From positions 21,773,812 to 21,837,811 of the forward strand of contig CM064732.1 of NCBI GenBank assembly GCA_032717465.1: a stretch of DNA of 64,000 nt, given 5' to 3'. Origin of the DNA: Coenobita brevimanus (Eukaryota > Arthropoda > Malacostraca > Decapoda > Coenobitidae). The position numbers were made by a program, and so were the translations under genes. Shown here in pieces: positions 11,691-24,323 of this stretch (positions are counted from its first letter, which is position 1; each line of letters opens with the position of its first letter). The notes under the pieces are model-generated. The model was not told where the DNA came from. It saw only the letters and a program-made list of their open reading frames with translations, and did no database searches.

Positions 11691-13168
11691 TGTATAAACG
11701 ATATATTTTAACTGATTTCCTGTCATTACTGTCCAGAGGACTGACAAAACCATCAGACAGGAAATTAGCACATGAACTCTTGAGAGTGTCACCCACGTTA
11801 TTGCTCAAAAGAGGAGCTTCATCATGAGAATTTAATTTACCCCTTAAAGCAGGTTCAGTTAACTCAGTTAAAGAATTCTGGGAACTCTCAAGGGTGGACA
11901 CTAGACCAATTGACTGAATATTTAAAGACTCCTTTTTGTTCACATCACGCTGTCTCCTGAAACATTTCTCCGTAGGATGACCAAGCTTACTACGATAAGT
12001 ACATTTACTTTTCTGAAATCTAGAGGTGAAGCTGGTATTTACTTCCTGAGAAACATCATCTTTATTCTCTTTCCTGTTACCTGTACTCTGAGTAGAGGCA
12101 ACGTACTTTCTCTCAGCTTTCCTTTTTTCTTTAGAATATCTCTTGTGAGTGAGAACATATTCATCAGCTAAAACTGCAGCATCAGACAAATTATCTATTC
12201 TTCTCTCATCAAGATATAGGCTTACATCTTTATTAATACACCTTTTGAAGTCCTCCAGCAAAATCATGTGCTTAAATTTACCAAAATCAGAATCCACATT
12301 CTTAGAATTTAACCACTGCTCCAACAGATCTTCTTTGATTTTTGCATGCTCAACATGGGATTGCTTATCTTGCTTATAAGTTGTCCTAAATTTTACTCTA
12401 TAGGCTTCAGGAACAAGCTCATAGGCCTTAAGAATCAAACTCTTAACTACATCATAATCATCAGATTGATCCTGAGGCAAAGATGCATAAGTTACTTGAG
12501 CTTTACCGGTGAGAACAGTTTGAAGGAGTACTGGCCAATACTTTTTGGGCCAATTAAAACCTGTAGCTACCCTCTCAAACAACTGAAAATACTTTGTTAA
12601 ATCAGATTCATTAAAAGGAGGGACAAGTTTAACATTTTTAGCCACATCAAAATCATCAGAGCTAGATGATCCAGTTCCACCTTGTTTCATGCGATACTCA
12701 TGGTCTGCCTGAATCCTAGCTAGTTCAATTTGTGCCTGAGCCTGTGCCTGTGCCTCCTGAATACGAGCCTGAGACTCCGCCTCCTTAGCACGTGCCTGAA
12801 ACTCAGCCTCCTGAATACGAGCCTGAGACTCCGCCTCCTTAGCCTGAGACACCCTCCTTAGCACGTGCCTGAAACTCAGCCTCCTTAACACAAGCCTCCT
12901 GCAGAGCTAGCTGTAACTTAGCTATAATCTGCGTTTGCTCATTTGGAGGAGTTACATTAAACAAGCTTTTATTAATCATGCCAACAATTTGATCTTTAGA
13001 ATGATGAGAGTGAACTGCAATTCCCAATTGTTGAGCAACAAGCTTAAGTTCATTCTTTGTTCTGTTTTCTACATCACACGCTGTTTGCACATTTGACAAA
13101 AAATCTTTGGCTTCATCAAGCGTAGTAATAGTAGACATCATGAATAAATCACAGTCACAAAATATCAA
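11647..13168 (-). pseudogene. Gmr1-like gag, frameshifted
   Basis: Structural polyprotein in two frames: 12839-13168 and 11647-12891. The N-terminus is followed by a strongly charged Ala/Glu/Gln heptad repeat (AKEAESQ-type) expected to form a coiled coil, then a capsid region with KYFQLFERVA, YWPVLLQTVLTGKAQ and ELVPEAYR motifs that resembles the SCAN domain. The zinc knuckle is damaged: the second Cys is Arg (CTYRSKLGH) compared with CTYCSKLSH in copy 2. The frame break near 12850 lies within the heptad repeat and involves a 2-bp difference from copy 2. Copy 1 has more heptads than copy 2. Confidence 0.82.
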
Positions 13169-13198
13169 GCAATATCCTTAAGATAATGTCCTGAATAT

Positions 13199-13216
13199 CC
13201 TGATAAGAGGTCGCCA
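13199..13216 (-). other. candidate primer-binding site, Gmr1-like copy 1
   Basis: On the minus strand TGGCGACCTCTTATCAGG starts 6 bases inside the 5' LTR. TGG is the complement of tRNA CCA. The first eight bases match my recollection of a tRNA-Arg-type 3' end (GGTCG plus CCA), but the remainder does not obviously fit, so the primer tRNA is undecided. Confidence 0.5.
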
Positions 13217-13222
13217 AATTTA

Positions 13223-13470
13223 TGTTACGGAACAGAGACAGATAATGCACTTTAAGTGAGAATACTAAAAATCACTACTGTCCCGCAAAGTTCCAGGTTC
13301 AAAACAAAAGAGTTAGGTAAAATTACAAGTTAAAGTTTAATGCTCAAACTAACAACAAAACATTCAGGACTCCTAAGGATAATGTAATGGCAAAAAACAG
13401 GTTAAATATATGGTTAACTGCAATAGCCTCTATTAACACGAAATTAGCATGTGTAAATTTATCTAAGTCA
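13223..13470 (-). repeat. 5' LTR of Gmr1-like copy 1, inner part
   Basis: Homologous to 7628-7871 or so of the 3' LTR. It is broken at 13470 by a LINE insertion and resumes at 15281. Confidence 0.9.
13458..13470. repeat. target-site duplication of nested LINE (left copy)
   Basis: TTTATCTAAGTCA occurs here and at 15278-15290. The uninterrupted LTRs (left LTR of this element and both LTRs of copy 2) have it once, so it duplicated when the LINE inserted. The minimal certain repeat is the ten bases ATCTAAGTCA. Confidence 0.85.
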
Positions 13471-15277
13471 CTCAATCAATCAATCAATCAATCATTTCCT
13501 GTGGCACCCTCGGGGATGCATAGGGCCTCGATGAACTCACACCACCACATCCTATCTTGTGCTAACTCCTCAAGATCTCCCCAACACTCATCTCCAGCTT
13601 CCCGTCTCATTGTCCTCACCCACGTCTCTTTTGGCCTTCCTCTACCTCTCCTACCAGGTGCCACCCACCCTGGTGTACCTCGTACTATTCCCTGTCTCCT
13701 ATACACATGTCCTAGCCACTTCCATCGTGAGAATCTAACATATTCATCGATCGGCTGCACTCCCGTTATTTCTCTAATTCTACTATTTGGTATCCTTTCC
13801 CACCACTTAACTCCTAATATTCTTCTAAGTGCTTTATTTTCAAACACCAAGAATTTATTTTTCATAGTCACTGTGCTGTACCAAGACTCGTGTCCATAAA
13901 TTAAGATACTCCTAACCATTACCTTATAAAGTTTGATTTTTGTATGCACAGAAAAATTGTTATTATTCCAAATATTTTTAAGCATTCCCATTGCCTGATT
14001 AGCCTTCTTTAACCTTTCCTCGAATTCAAAGTTCAAAGAACCATCCTTGGCTAAATAAGTACCTAAATATTTAAACCTATCAACTTGCTTTACAACCATA
14101 CCTCCAATTACACATTCCTGCGCATTTTCCATATTCATATTGATTATTTCAGTTTTTCCACAATTAATAACCAAACCCACCTTGCGACCTTCACTCACCA
14201 AACAGTCCAACACTCTGCATCTCTTCTGGCCCATCACAAATCAAAACTATATCATCTGCATAATCTAAATCCAAAAGTTTCCTGTTCTCTCCCCAAAGTA
14301 TACCTGCACCGGTTTCTGTTCCAACACGTTTCATAATGTAATCAATGACCAATATAAATAGTAAAGGCGATAGAACACCACCTTGAATTACTCCGGACTT
14401 GACTTCAAACGAATCACTCAGACAACCATCAACCATCACTTTACAAAATGTGTCCTCATGCATGTTCATAATGACCCTCACAAATTCCTCTGGTATTCCA
14501 TAATGTCTCATGATCTTCCCCATAGACTCTCTCGAAACACTATCAAAAGCCTTTTCAAAATCAAAAAAACAAAGACTTAACGGTACTCTCATTTCATTAA
14601 CTTGCTGCATCAAATGCCTAACTATAAAGATCTGATCATTGCAACCACGTCCCTTTCTAAAACCAGCCTGTTCATCCCTCAGAATACCCTCAACCACCGG
14701 CTCCAACCTATTTAACAACACTACTGAAAACTTTCAAAGCTATCGGTGACAAAGAGATTCCCCTCCAATTACCACATTCACTCAGGTCTCCTTTCTTCGG
14801 AACTTTAACAATTACACCATTCTTCCAAACTGATGGTAGTAACCCCGTCACCCATATCTTACTGAATAGCTTGGTCAAGATCATTATTAATCTATCCCCC
14901 TCCACTTTAAACATTTCCGGAAATAAACCATCCTCCCCTGGTGCCTTATTATTCTGTAACTGTTTTACTGCTTTCTCCACTTCTGCAAGCCTCAACTCTC
15001 CTGTTTCTATATTTAAATCTTCCTGAGCAGACGGTATATCCTCTTCTGGTGGTACTGGTCTATTAAGAACTGTCTCAAAATGCTCTTTCCATCTATTTTT
15101 AATATCTCCATCTTTGGTCAATAAATTTCCTTCCCTGTCTCTAATTGGTATTTCCTTGCGTTTACCTGCATTACCACTCAGTTCTCTAATCGATTCATAT
15201 GCTATTCTTTGACTCTGTCCATCATTTTTGTTTATTAGGATTTCAGTCTCTGCAACCTTTTCATCCACACATCTTCT
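13471..15277 (-). mobile_element. 5'-truncated RTE-type LINE nested in a Gmr1-like LTR
   Basis: About 1.8 kb insertion in the 5' LTR. On the minus strand it begins inside the linker before the RT and ends, immediately after its stop codon, in a (TGAT)n tail at 13471-13493. Target-site duplication on both sides and a tail make this a clear target-primed reverse transcription product. The 3' terminal 45 bp or so is shared with the small insertion at 46531-46846. Confidence 0.9.
13488..15277 (-). pseudogene. RTE-type reverse transcriptase, truncated and frameshifted
   Basis: Three overlapping frames (15277 to 14708, 14721 to 14191, 14237 to 13488) give one protein with single-base breaks near 14715 and 14215. 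Motifs in order: RWKEHFETVLN, NNKAPGEDGLFPE, KVPKKGDLSECGNWRGISL, QAGFRKGRGCNDQIF, palm A FFDFEKAFDSV, GVIQGGVLSPLLF, catalytic YADD in LDYADDIVLI, then the thumb with FKYLGTYL and the C-terminal WKWLGHVYRR and EALCIPEGATGND, which ends at the stop just before the tail. The endonuclease is absent because of 5' truncation. The clade is called from motif style; it differs from the element at 3939-7409. Confidence 0.85.
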
Positions 15278-15280
15278 TTT

Positions 15281-15815
15281 ATCTAAGTCAGCCCTGATAA
15301 AATGAGAAAGCCAGATAATACTCAGTGAATGCAAGATATATTATTACAGATACAAAATTTTATTACCACTGGCTGACAATATGATTTACAAAAACTTCAC
15401 CAGGCCTACGAATCAACACCTTATGCTATACAGTACAAGAACAAAATGTAATAACACTTATACTCAAATTACACAGCTGCTAGATGGCTGGAGATTTCCT
15501 GAGCACTCACAATAATAACAACTGTTCAGGGGAGGACAGAGATGTGAGCAGAATGAGTAGATCAAAGTGGCAATTAATGCAGAGACTGAGCTCATTATAT
15601 AGGGGCCGGCAGAGCTTGATACAACTTGTAAGAAGGACGCGCAAATGAAGCCATAGGGGACAAAGAGTTGACAATCCTGCTCTGAACAACAGAAAGAACG
15701 ACTTACTCTGCTATAAGTGTAGAAGGGGGGAGTGAGGTAGAACACGCTCGTGATCAAACATGCAGCATACTGTATGTAAGAATTACACAAAGAATGATGA
15801 AATTATAGGCTATGT

Positions 15816-15819
<4 letters not shown>
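15281..15819 (-). repeat. 5' LTR of Gmr1-like copy 1, outer part
   Basis: Resumes the LTR after the nested LINE and ends with GTAACA at 15819, followed by ATAT of the target TA array. Confidence 0.9.
15595..15601 (-). promoter_or_regulatory. TATA-type motif in 5' LTR, Gmr1-like copy 1
   Basis: TATATAA on the minus strand, conserved at the same LTR position in all four LTRs of the two copies. It is a candidate core promoter for the element RNA, whose transcription would run towards 13223. Confidence 0.5.

Positions 15820-15883
<64 letters not shown>
15820..15883. repeat. (TA)n microsatellite
   Basis: Right-hand half of the TA array into which the Gmr1-like element inserted. Confidence 0.97.
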
Positions 15884-15885
<2 letters not shown>

Positions 15886-15951
15886 CCTCTCTAAATCCAT
15901 TCCACAAATGTGGGCAATATTCCAGATGAGAGTGCACATATGTCTTGTAAA
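15884..15951. repeat. 68-bp conserved unit, copy 3
   Basis: Third copy of the unit at 3708 and 7484, again touching a TA array on its left and TA/T-rich sequence on its right. Confidence 0.72.
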
Positions 15952-15972
15952 AAAATATATATATATTTTTTT

Positions 15973-16186
15973 AATTCCCAGACGCCATCATCCCATAAGG
16001 GGTGGCCGTTTTACTTTGGGTTATTTGTTTTATGGGGAGGGGCACTAACCCTCCATCAACCCACTTGTTGACACGTAGGGAGCACTTATGGTTTGGTTAT
16101 ATGGTTACCACCCAGCGTTGTAAATGGATTCTTGGCTTACAGGGAAGCATTTGGCTTGTCACTCAATGTAAAGGCACCTGTTAAGG
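15973..16186 (-). mobile_element. short repeat with an RTE-like 3' terminus (SINE-like)
   Basis: On the minus strand this ends with GGCCACCCCTTATGGGAT and a short T/A-rich run. That closely matches the 3' end of the RTE fragments at 27358-27736 and 27802-28365 (GGCCACCCCTTACGGGAT). Upstream of the tail I see no RT coding sequence, so it may be a non-autonomous element or a fragment. Confidence 0.45.
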
Positions 16187-16439
<253 letters not shown>

Positions 16440-17213
16440 AATTATAATCCATTTTTTTTTTTTAAGCGGTTTTAGCAAGTGATCCAACATGAGAGGTCCA
16501 GCTGAGGGCATCTTTAAGTGAAACACCGAGAATTTCATTACTTTTAGAGACAGGAATATTAGCAGGATTGAAGGCACTATAGGAATCAGGCAATACCTGT
16601 CTATTAGTAAGTTGTATATACAGGTAATTTGCTTTCCTATTATTATATGAGGCAATCTTATTTTTTCCCCACTCAGTGATATTAGAGAAGTCTTAATTTA
16701 GGGAGATTACTGTACCGGGTTAGGAGTTAGAAATGTTAAACTTTGTGAATGAGTGTATAAGTTTGAATGGACTGGAAAGTGATGATTCATCAACATACTG
16801 TATGAATGAATGGGATTATGGGAGATAGACTGGAGATCATCAATATGAATCAGGAATGGGGATGGAGCTAGACCTGATCCTTGAGGCACGCCGGCATTAA
16901 TCGAGTGGATATTGCAATGTACATAATTTAATTTTATTTTTCTGTCTTGATGAGATATGAAGAAATCAGAGGAACAAAAGATGATAGGACATAGAAAGGA
17001 AGTTTGGATAGAAGGGAATGGTGCCATGCTCTGTCAACTGCTTTAGAAATATCAAGGGCTGCTGCATGAGTTTCTCCATGTTGGTCAGTTGACTGATGGA
17101 TGGTATGGGTCAGGAGATTAAGTATCTCAATAGTGGATCTCTCGTGGCGAAAACCATTCTGTCTATCACTAAGTTGTTGGATTCAAGATGTTTACCTACT
17201 GTATGTGTGTATG

Positions 17214-17281
<68 letters not shown>

Positions 17282-18797
17282 TTTTATTACAAACTCAAAT
17301 ACTTTACCAGAAGATGTGATGGCAATTGGTCAGTAATCAGAAGGGTCAGAGGAACTTCCTTTTTTTCGGAATTGGGTGGATATTCGCATCCTTTCAGGAA
17401 TCAGGAAATGAAGAAGTACGTATGTATATTCTGAATAATTTAGCTAGAACAGGAGCAAATTTTGGAGATCGCTTTTTCAAAACAATTGGAGGAATTCCAT
17501 CTGGAGCTAGAGCTTTGTTGGTTGGTAAATTGTCTGTGATGGATTTTACGTATCTAGTCAGCATCTTGAGCAGTTTCGGGAGAGTCAAGTTCTAGTACAG
17601 GGAGAGTCTGGGTGACTTCCTCTAAGGAAGAATTTCTGGATGCCTGCTTTACCACGTGGGCCAATTATAGTGTTACCATCTGAAGATTTTAGTGGTGGAA
17701 TGGGCGATGACTTGTTAAAATTATTAATGAAAGAACTGCAGTTGACCAGAGTTTTCTATTGTCACTGGGATTATTTAATAATCTGGATGCTTGGTTGGGA
17801 AGAAAGTTGATTTAGTGAGACTTATTAATGCTTTTTCATGGATTCTAGCAATTTCAAATTGACTAAGGGATTCAGATGTTCATGATTTTAAGTAAGAGTT
17901 AAATGCTATGGAATTTTGGCTCGTTGCTCTGGCACAGTTACTATCAAACCATTCTGGAGAGCCCAGTCTTTTGGTGAACTGTTGATCGAGTATGAACAAT
18001 TCCATTCCAGCTTGCAAGAAGTCATTGATGTGGGACTGGGTAGAATTGATGCCACTGGACAAGATAGACTCTCATGGAATACCAGCAAGATAATATCTAA
18101 AACCATCCCAATCTGCCCTATGAAATAGCCATTAGGTATTACTGACATGTTCAGAATGGGAAGGTTCGAGGGAACTGACTTATGAAGCTTTGATAAGATT
18201 GTGGTTGGAGGATCCAAGTGGCGACAGTACTTCTATCGTGCACTGATCTGGATAATTTGTCAGGAATAGGTCCAAGAGACAGACGTTATGGTCGGGATTA
18301 TTTGCTACTCTGGTTCGTTAATTAATATTGCATGAGATTAAATGATTCTGCAAACAGCTCGCATTCTAGACCAATATTATCAGTCCTGGCAGAATGCGAT
18401 AACCAATCTACATTATTGAAGGTAAAATCTCCCCAAACGGTAATATCAATGGTAAGAGTAAGGTTAAGGCTAGTCAACTCTGTGGATATGGGATCAACTA
18501 TGCTGGGCTCTGAAGAAACACTGGGGAAGCGATAAACTACACAGATATATCTGGTAATATTTAGATGATTTAGTTTATATAGTGAAAAATTAAAATTGAC
18601 TGAAGTGAAGTTCAAAACAGTGTCAACTGCAAATTCAGATCTGGTATAACAACAGGCGCAACCCTTGTTACGAAAGTTTGTGAGGAGATGGTAACCAGGA
18701 AAACATAATTGGGATATGTCAGTAGAGGGAGAGATTTGGGGTTCTGTGAGGAGAGGGGATACTGATTGGAAGAAAAAGCGAACGGAGTTCAGATTGG
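16440..18797 (-). pseudogene. heavily decayed CR1/jockey-group LINE
   Basis: Many short minus-strand frames together trace one LINE ORF2. At 18322-18615 there is an endonuclease-like stretch with TRYICVVYRFPS and WGDFTFNNVDW. At 17394-17588 the RT N-terminal motif NKALAPDGIPPIVLKK is clear. At 16707-17027 the motif INAGVPQGSGLAPSPFLIHIDDL is clear, while the YADD box reads YSML. Order and spacing match the LINE at 178-3430, so it is a related but much older copy. A (TG)n array at 17214-17283 interrupts it. Nothing here can be translated as a working protein. Confidence 0.75.
17214..17283. repeat. (TG)n microsatellite inside LINE relic
   Basis: Dinucleotide array with one TATG interruption, inside the decayed RT region. 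Confidence 0.95.
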
Positions 18798-18864
18798 TAT
18801 TTGTTCACGGATATTAGTCTCTCTATCTGTTTATGTATCTATATGTGTCTATCTATGCATATAA

Positions 18865-19109
<245 letters not shown>

Positions 19110-19110
<1 letters not shown>

Positions 19111-20131
19111 CAACAGCGATTGCAAGTTCTTTGCTGAACAAAGGCACTATTTGTGTCACCTGAAAAGTTAAAGTTGGTACTACAATCACTGATGTATATT
19201 CTTTGTAAAATTCTTCAAAGCTGTTTTATCTACTTCTCTCTGTACTTGTTGACTTCATCATTTTTGTCTTGCAGTGATATAATTTATTTATTTAATAGTG
19301 TAATTTTGCCTCAGACCTGTTTCAGACTTTTACCTTTTCTGATGACTTCTTTGATCTGATGCATATTTCTCTTTCATTTTATATTTCTTTACCTTTAACT
19401 GATAAGCGTTTTAATTCTACTCTTTCTATTTAATATTTCTTTGGTTTTACTTTCATCTTCCTTCTTCTTTTATGAGCTCGAGACTCGCCCTTCACTGCTT
19501 CTTGGGTTCGGTTGTACTATCTTTCCTTTTACCTCCGCCGATTGCCTTAAAACTTTCGTTAGTCTATCGATCAAGTAACTTACCAGCATCACACAGTCAT
19601 GGTATGTCATTGAGCCTCAAATCTGTTCTTTATTTCTATGTGAAAGGCAACTTTACTTTCGATAGTTTTACTGGGGTTTTCTTTTTATTTCCAATCATCA
19701 GGGTCTTTCACTTTTAAAACTGAACGTGGCTATACAACCCGCTATTCAACAGTCACTTCCTACATTTGTTGATAATTGTGACATACTCATCGTTTTGTTC
19801 TTATCTGACATGATGAAGTCAATTTCATTCTTTCTTTTCCTCCATTTGTGCTTCTCCAGGTCCACTTTCTCTCAGTTCTTCTGTGGAAGAATTTATTCAT
19901 TATTCCCAAGTTTTTAATTTCAGCGAAATTTGCCGCTATTTCTCCTCTGTCATTCCTCATTCCTACTCCAAATTTTCCCATACATGCTTCTCTATTCCTC
20001 GATTGGCTAAATTTTGCCTTGAAATCTGTTATGAGCATAGTATATCCACCACTTTCTTCTTGCATAATCAGGGAGATGTCGTCATGGAATGTTTTTATTT
20101 ATTCATCTGTGCTCAGAGAAGCGGGTGCATC
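19110..20131 (-). pseudogene. RTE-type endonuclease relic, middle and C-terminal part
   Basis: Minus-strand remnants of an RTE endonuclease. The best stretch (19787-20065) reads TDFKAKF where the family has GDFNAKV, so the catalytic Asn is Lys, then GKFGVGMRNDRGE, NKFF and RKWTWRS, all typical RTE endonuclease landmarks. Further towards 19110 there are only scraps of the linker (for example KGKSLK). It is the continuation of the N-terminal piece at 21144-21400; the two were separated by inserted repeats. The element is cut off by the TA array at 19107. Confidence 0.7.
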
Positions 20132-20783
20132 TAATATACTATAGCAATAGCCGTGTGTGTGTCTGCGTGTGTATATATTTTGGGCAGCCGAAACTATATA
20201 TTCAAATCGCACCAAAAGTGGCACAAAAATCGCAAAAAAAAATCGCTGATGTGAAAAAACTTGGTCCCATTGCAATTGAAAAACTTTTACTATATTTAAT
20301 GAATGATCAAAGTTTGACCAAAAAACGCCGCTCCCGGCGTGAGTACGTGAAATAAGGGTTGCGTTCACCGTAGAAATTTTGATGGCTTTATAGTGATGTG
20401 TTCTTGACGACCGATAGTGACATCGTTAGACTAGAACAGCACATAAACGTATCTCGGATTACCTGAAACGATCACAACACACATGTGAAGCGAGAGGAAA
20501 CGAGTGAGAAGCAACTTTAGACTAGAAGAGGACATAAACAGACCAACATGGGCCCTTCGATGTCACCTTGATGGCCGATAGTGAAAATGTTAGACTAGAA
20601 CGGCACATAAACGTGACTCGGATTACCTAAAATGATCGCAACGCACGTGCAAAGCTCGAGGAAACGAGTGAGAAACACGAGAAAACGAGTGTGAAACAAG
20701 CGCGCAGCGCAAGAGCCCTCCACAGGAGCACGTGTGAGAGGGCCTGAAGGGCCCACGAGCACTTGTGCATTTCTATTGCTTTC
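20132..20783. repeat. interspersed repeat family R1, copy 1
   Basis: Shares both ends with 57045-57665: it starts TCTAATATACTATAGCA followed by a GTGT run and TTTTGGGCAGC, and ends GGGCCCACGAGCACTTGT. The internal sequence partly differs. This copy lies inside the RTE endonuclease relic. No coding capacity is seen; the family may be SINE-derived (see the copy at 57045). Confidence 0.75.
20409..20680. repeat. diverged tandem duplication within R1 copy 1
   Basis: About 105 bp at 20409 (GACCGATAGTGACATCGTTA onward) recurs at 20574 with some 15 differences; period about 165 bp. Both units contain GGATTACCT and GAGGAAACGAGTGAGAA. Confidence 0.75.
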
Positions 20784-20870
20784 GGAGAGTATCTTTTGCA
20801 CAGTCTGTTTACGATCCGTACTAGTCTGTCGAACACACTGCTGAAGTAGAGGGACACTCATTGGAGCGCA

Positions 20871-21143
20871 TCTCTCCGACAAGGGCAACGTAATTTTCAA
20901 AACACTCTTCATAATGGGTTGAGTTTTCTCATCACTGACTAGGGGTTCATAAAAAATGTTTTCCGGATCCAGAATCTTTAATACGGTCCGGATCGGTGCC
21001 AAAAATTAATCGATTGTTCCCTGGGACATGGGCTATCTACCTACCAACTTTGGGCCAAATCTCTCTCTTAGTTTTTGACAAATCTTGCTAACAGGAAACA
21101 AACAGTCAAACAGGGTGAAAACATACTCTCCTTGTCGGAGAGA
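20871..21143. mobile_element. 273-bp MITE-like sequence with 14-bp inverted ends
   Basis: TCTCTCCGACAAGG at 20871-20884 and its perfect reverse complement CCTTGTCGGAGAGA at 21130-21143. The right end itself is nearly palindromic. No transposase. The right portion (AACAGGAAACAAACAG before the end) resembles the tail of a repeat type I recall from many metazoans. No target duplication is evident. Confidence 0.5.
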
Positions 21144-21400
21144 GGAAACAATGTTCTCTGTGGGATTTCTGATAAATAGATATCTTACATCACTAATTCT
21201 TTCATTCTGCTGTCTTATCTAGTAAAATAGGTGATTGATGCCTTGGAGCTGAATTAAGTTTTCGTCTTCTCTGTGGATCTCACTCAGTCCTAAAGCATCC
21301 CAGCTAATGTTCTCTAGTTAATTCATTAACGTTTGTATCTTCTACGAGACCTCTTCCATTGTACATGAAGATTTTTATGGATTTCAGTTTTTTAATGTTC
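21144..21400 (-). pseudogene. RTE-type endonuclease relic, N-terminal part
   Basis: Minus-strand remnant starting at KIFMYNGRGL near 21355, equivalent to the first endonuclease motif (family N-x-R), then after one frameshift LGLSEIHREDENLIQLQG, equivalent to the GLSE motif with the metal-binding Glu, then a short segment equivalent to GFLI-N. It stops at the inserted repeats that begin at 21143. The following part of the endonuclease is found at 19787-20131. Confidence 0.65.
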
Positions 21401-21779
21401 CGGTCTCCGACATACCAAGACAGTGCTCATTCATCTTCAGTGGCACACAGCCCGTAAGCACAGGAGGAGTTGCGGCTGGACCTCTAGTAGACGATGATCA
21501 AACAGGAACGCCCAAATATTCAGTGCTAGTGAAATTCATGTATGACTAGGGGGATTGTGGTAAAATAATCTCACCTCTTTGCCACGTAGTTTCTGGTGAG
21601 ATGTAATATTTGTGCCACCTTATTCAGTATACTCGGTGTAGCCGTATATAACTATAGAAAGAGTTCCATCTATCTTCCCTTTCCATCTACATACCGTCCA
21701 TCCCATCATCAACCCACGTTTGCCCGCTACATAGCAAACACTCTTCCCGCACTTGTATTTCAACCCCTTATTTTTTATG
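21401..21779. other. unassigned
   Basis: Possibly the 5' UTR of the preceding RTE relic in its first bases. Otherwise nothing recognised. Confidence 0.3.
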
Positions 21780-21836
21780 CGGGCACCCTTTGCGGGATTA
21801 GGGCGTCGGGCTATAGATAGATAGATAGATAGATTT
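21780..21836 (+). mobile_element. RTE-like 3' terminus with (TAGA)n tail
   Basis: GGCACCCTTTGCGGGATTAG leads into a (TAGA)n tail. It matches the 3' termini at 27358 and 28330-28362 and at 15973. Sequence upstream of it is not recognisable as RT. Confidence 0.45.
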
Positions 21837-22259
21837 TTTTATGCAGTTTAGACTTAATCACTCACAGTTGTCACTCACACTCTCCTCTCCGTCGGCCCTC
21901 TCCACGTCCCTCTGTTTTATCCAGTTTCATTTATTTCTCTTACAGTCTCTGTCTCTATGCTCTATCACCTGCTTCCTTTCCTTTACTCACTCACTTATTC
22001 ATTTATCCTATAGTACGATGACCACTTTTCTTTAATGCTAATTCTAGGCGATCTTATTCATTTGAGGGGGAACCTCTCAAGAGACAGGGTTAACAAAGGT
22101 CGGGTTGGGGGGGGGGATGATAGTTTGAAAGCCCTCCCCATTGTAAGGGTTTCTTTATGCTCAATAAAACTATCCGGTGAAAAGAAAATTAAAACGAAAG
22201 ATATTCCTTAGAACAAATGTTAGACCTTCCTAAGCCACTCCCTGACATCAATCCCTGAA
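21837..22259. other. unassigned, becoming pyrimidine-rich
   Basis: No ORF, repeat or RNA gene recognised. A G10 run lies at about 22108. Confidence 0.3.
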
Positions 22260-23880
<1,621 letters not shown>

Positions 23881-24323
23881 CAAAAAATTTACATAAGAAC
23901 TGTACTGTAGGAGAGGAATGTACTTCTGGTGATTATCGTATAATCATATTATAACATAAAATTTATTGCCGACAGTGTTAAGGCCAGTTATGAGAATAAT
24001 ACAAACTACAAAATGGCTGATTTGAAGATAAAGTAAAAAAAAAAAAAAGGTACTAATCCTTGAAATATCAATATCCAAACATCAGAAATCACTGACGCAT
24101 GGGTATTATTCGTGGAAATTCACAAACCTGCCCTGCTGTAAGGTCCAGTATACACAGATAATCTGCAAAATACACGGCATTAGACCGTAATGCTGGTGCA
24201 GAATTATTAAGATTTTTTCCCACACATACAAAAAGTAAATTAATTAATTAATGGGACAGCAAAATAATAATGCATTCATATCAAACCTAGAAGCATTTTT
24301 AAGCTTCATTAGTAATTACAGAA
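23881..24323. other. unassigned AT-rich spacer
   Basis: Contains an A14 run near 24036 but no recognisable gene or repeat. Confidence 0.3.

Larger units (their letters stand above)
7628..15819 (-). mobile_element. Gmr1-like Ty3/gypsy LTR retrotransposon, copy 1
   Basis: Complete element read right to left: 5' LTR (13223-15819, interrupted), primer-binding site, gag, protease, integrase, reverse transcriptase, RNase H, polypurine tract, 3' LTR (7628-8409). The integrase lies before the RT, the opposite of ordinary Ty3/gypsy elements, while the RT and integrase sequences are gypsy-like. That order is known for the Gmr1 group, first described from cod and other deuterostomes. The LTRs have diverged from each other and the coding region has two frameshifts and two nonsense codons, so this copy is older than the one at 49348-54788. 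A LINE sits in its 5' LTR. Confidence 0.88.
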
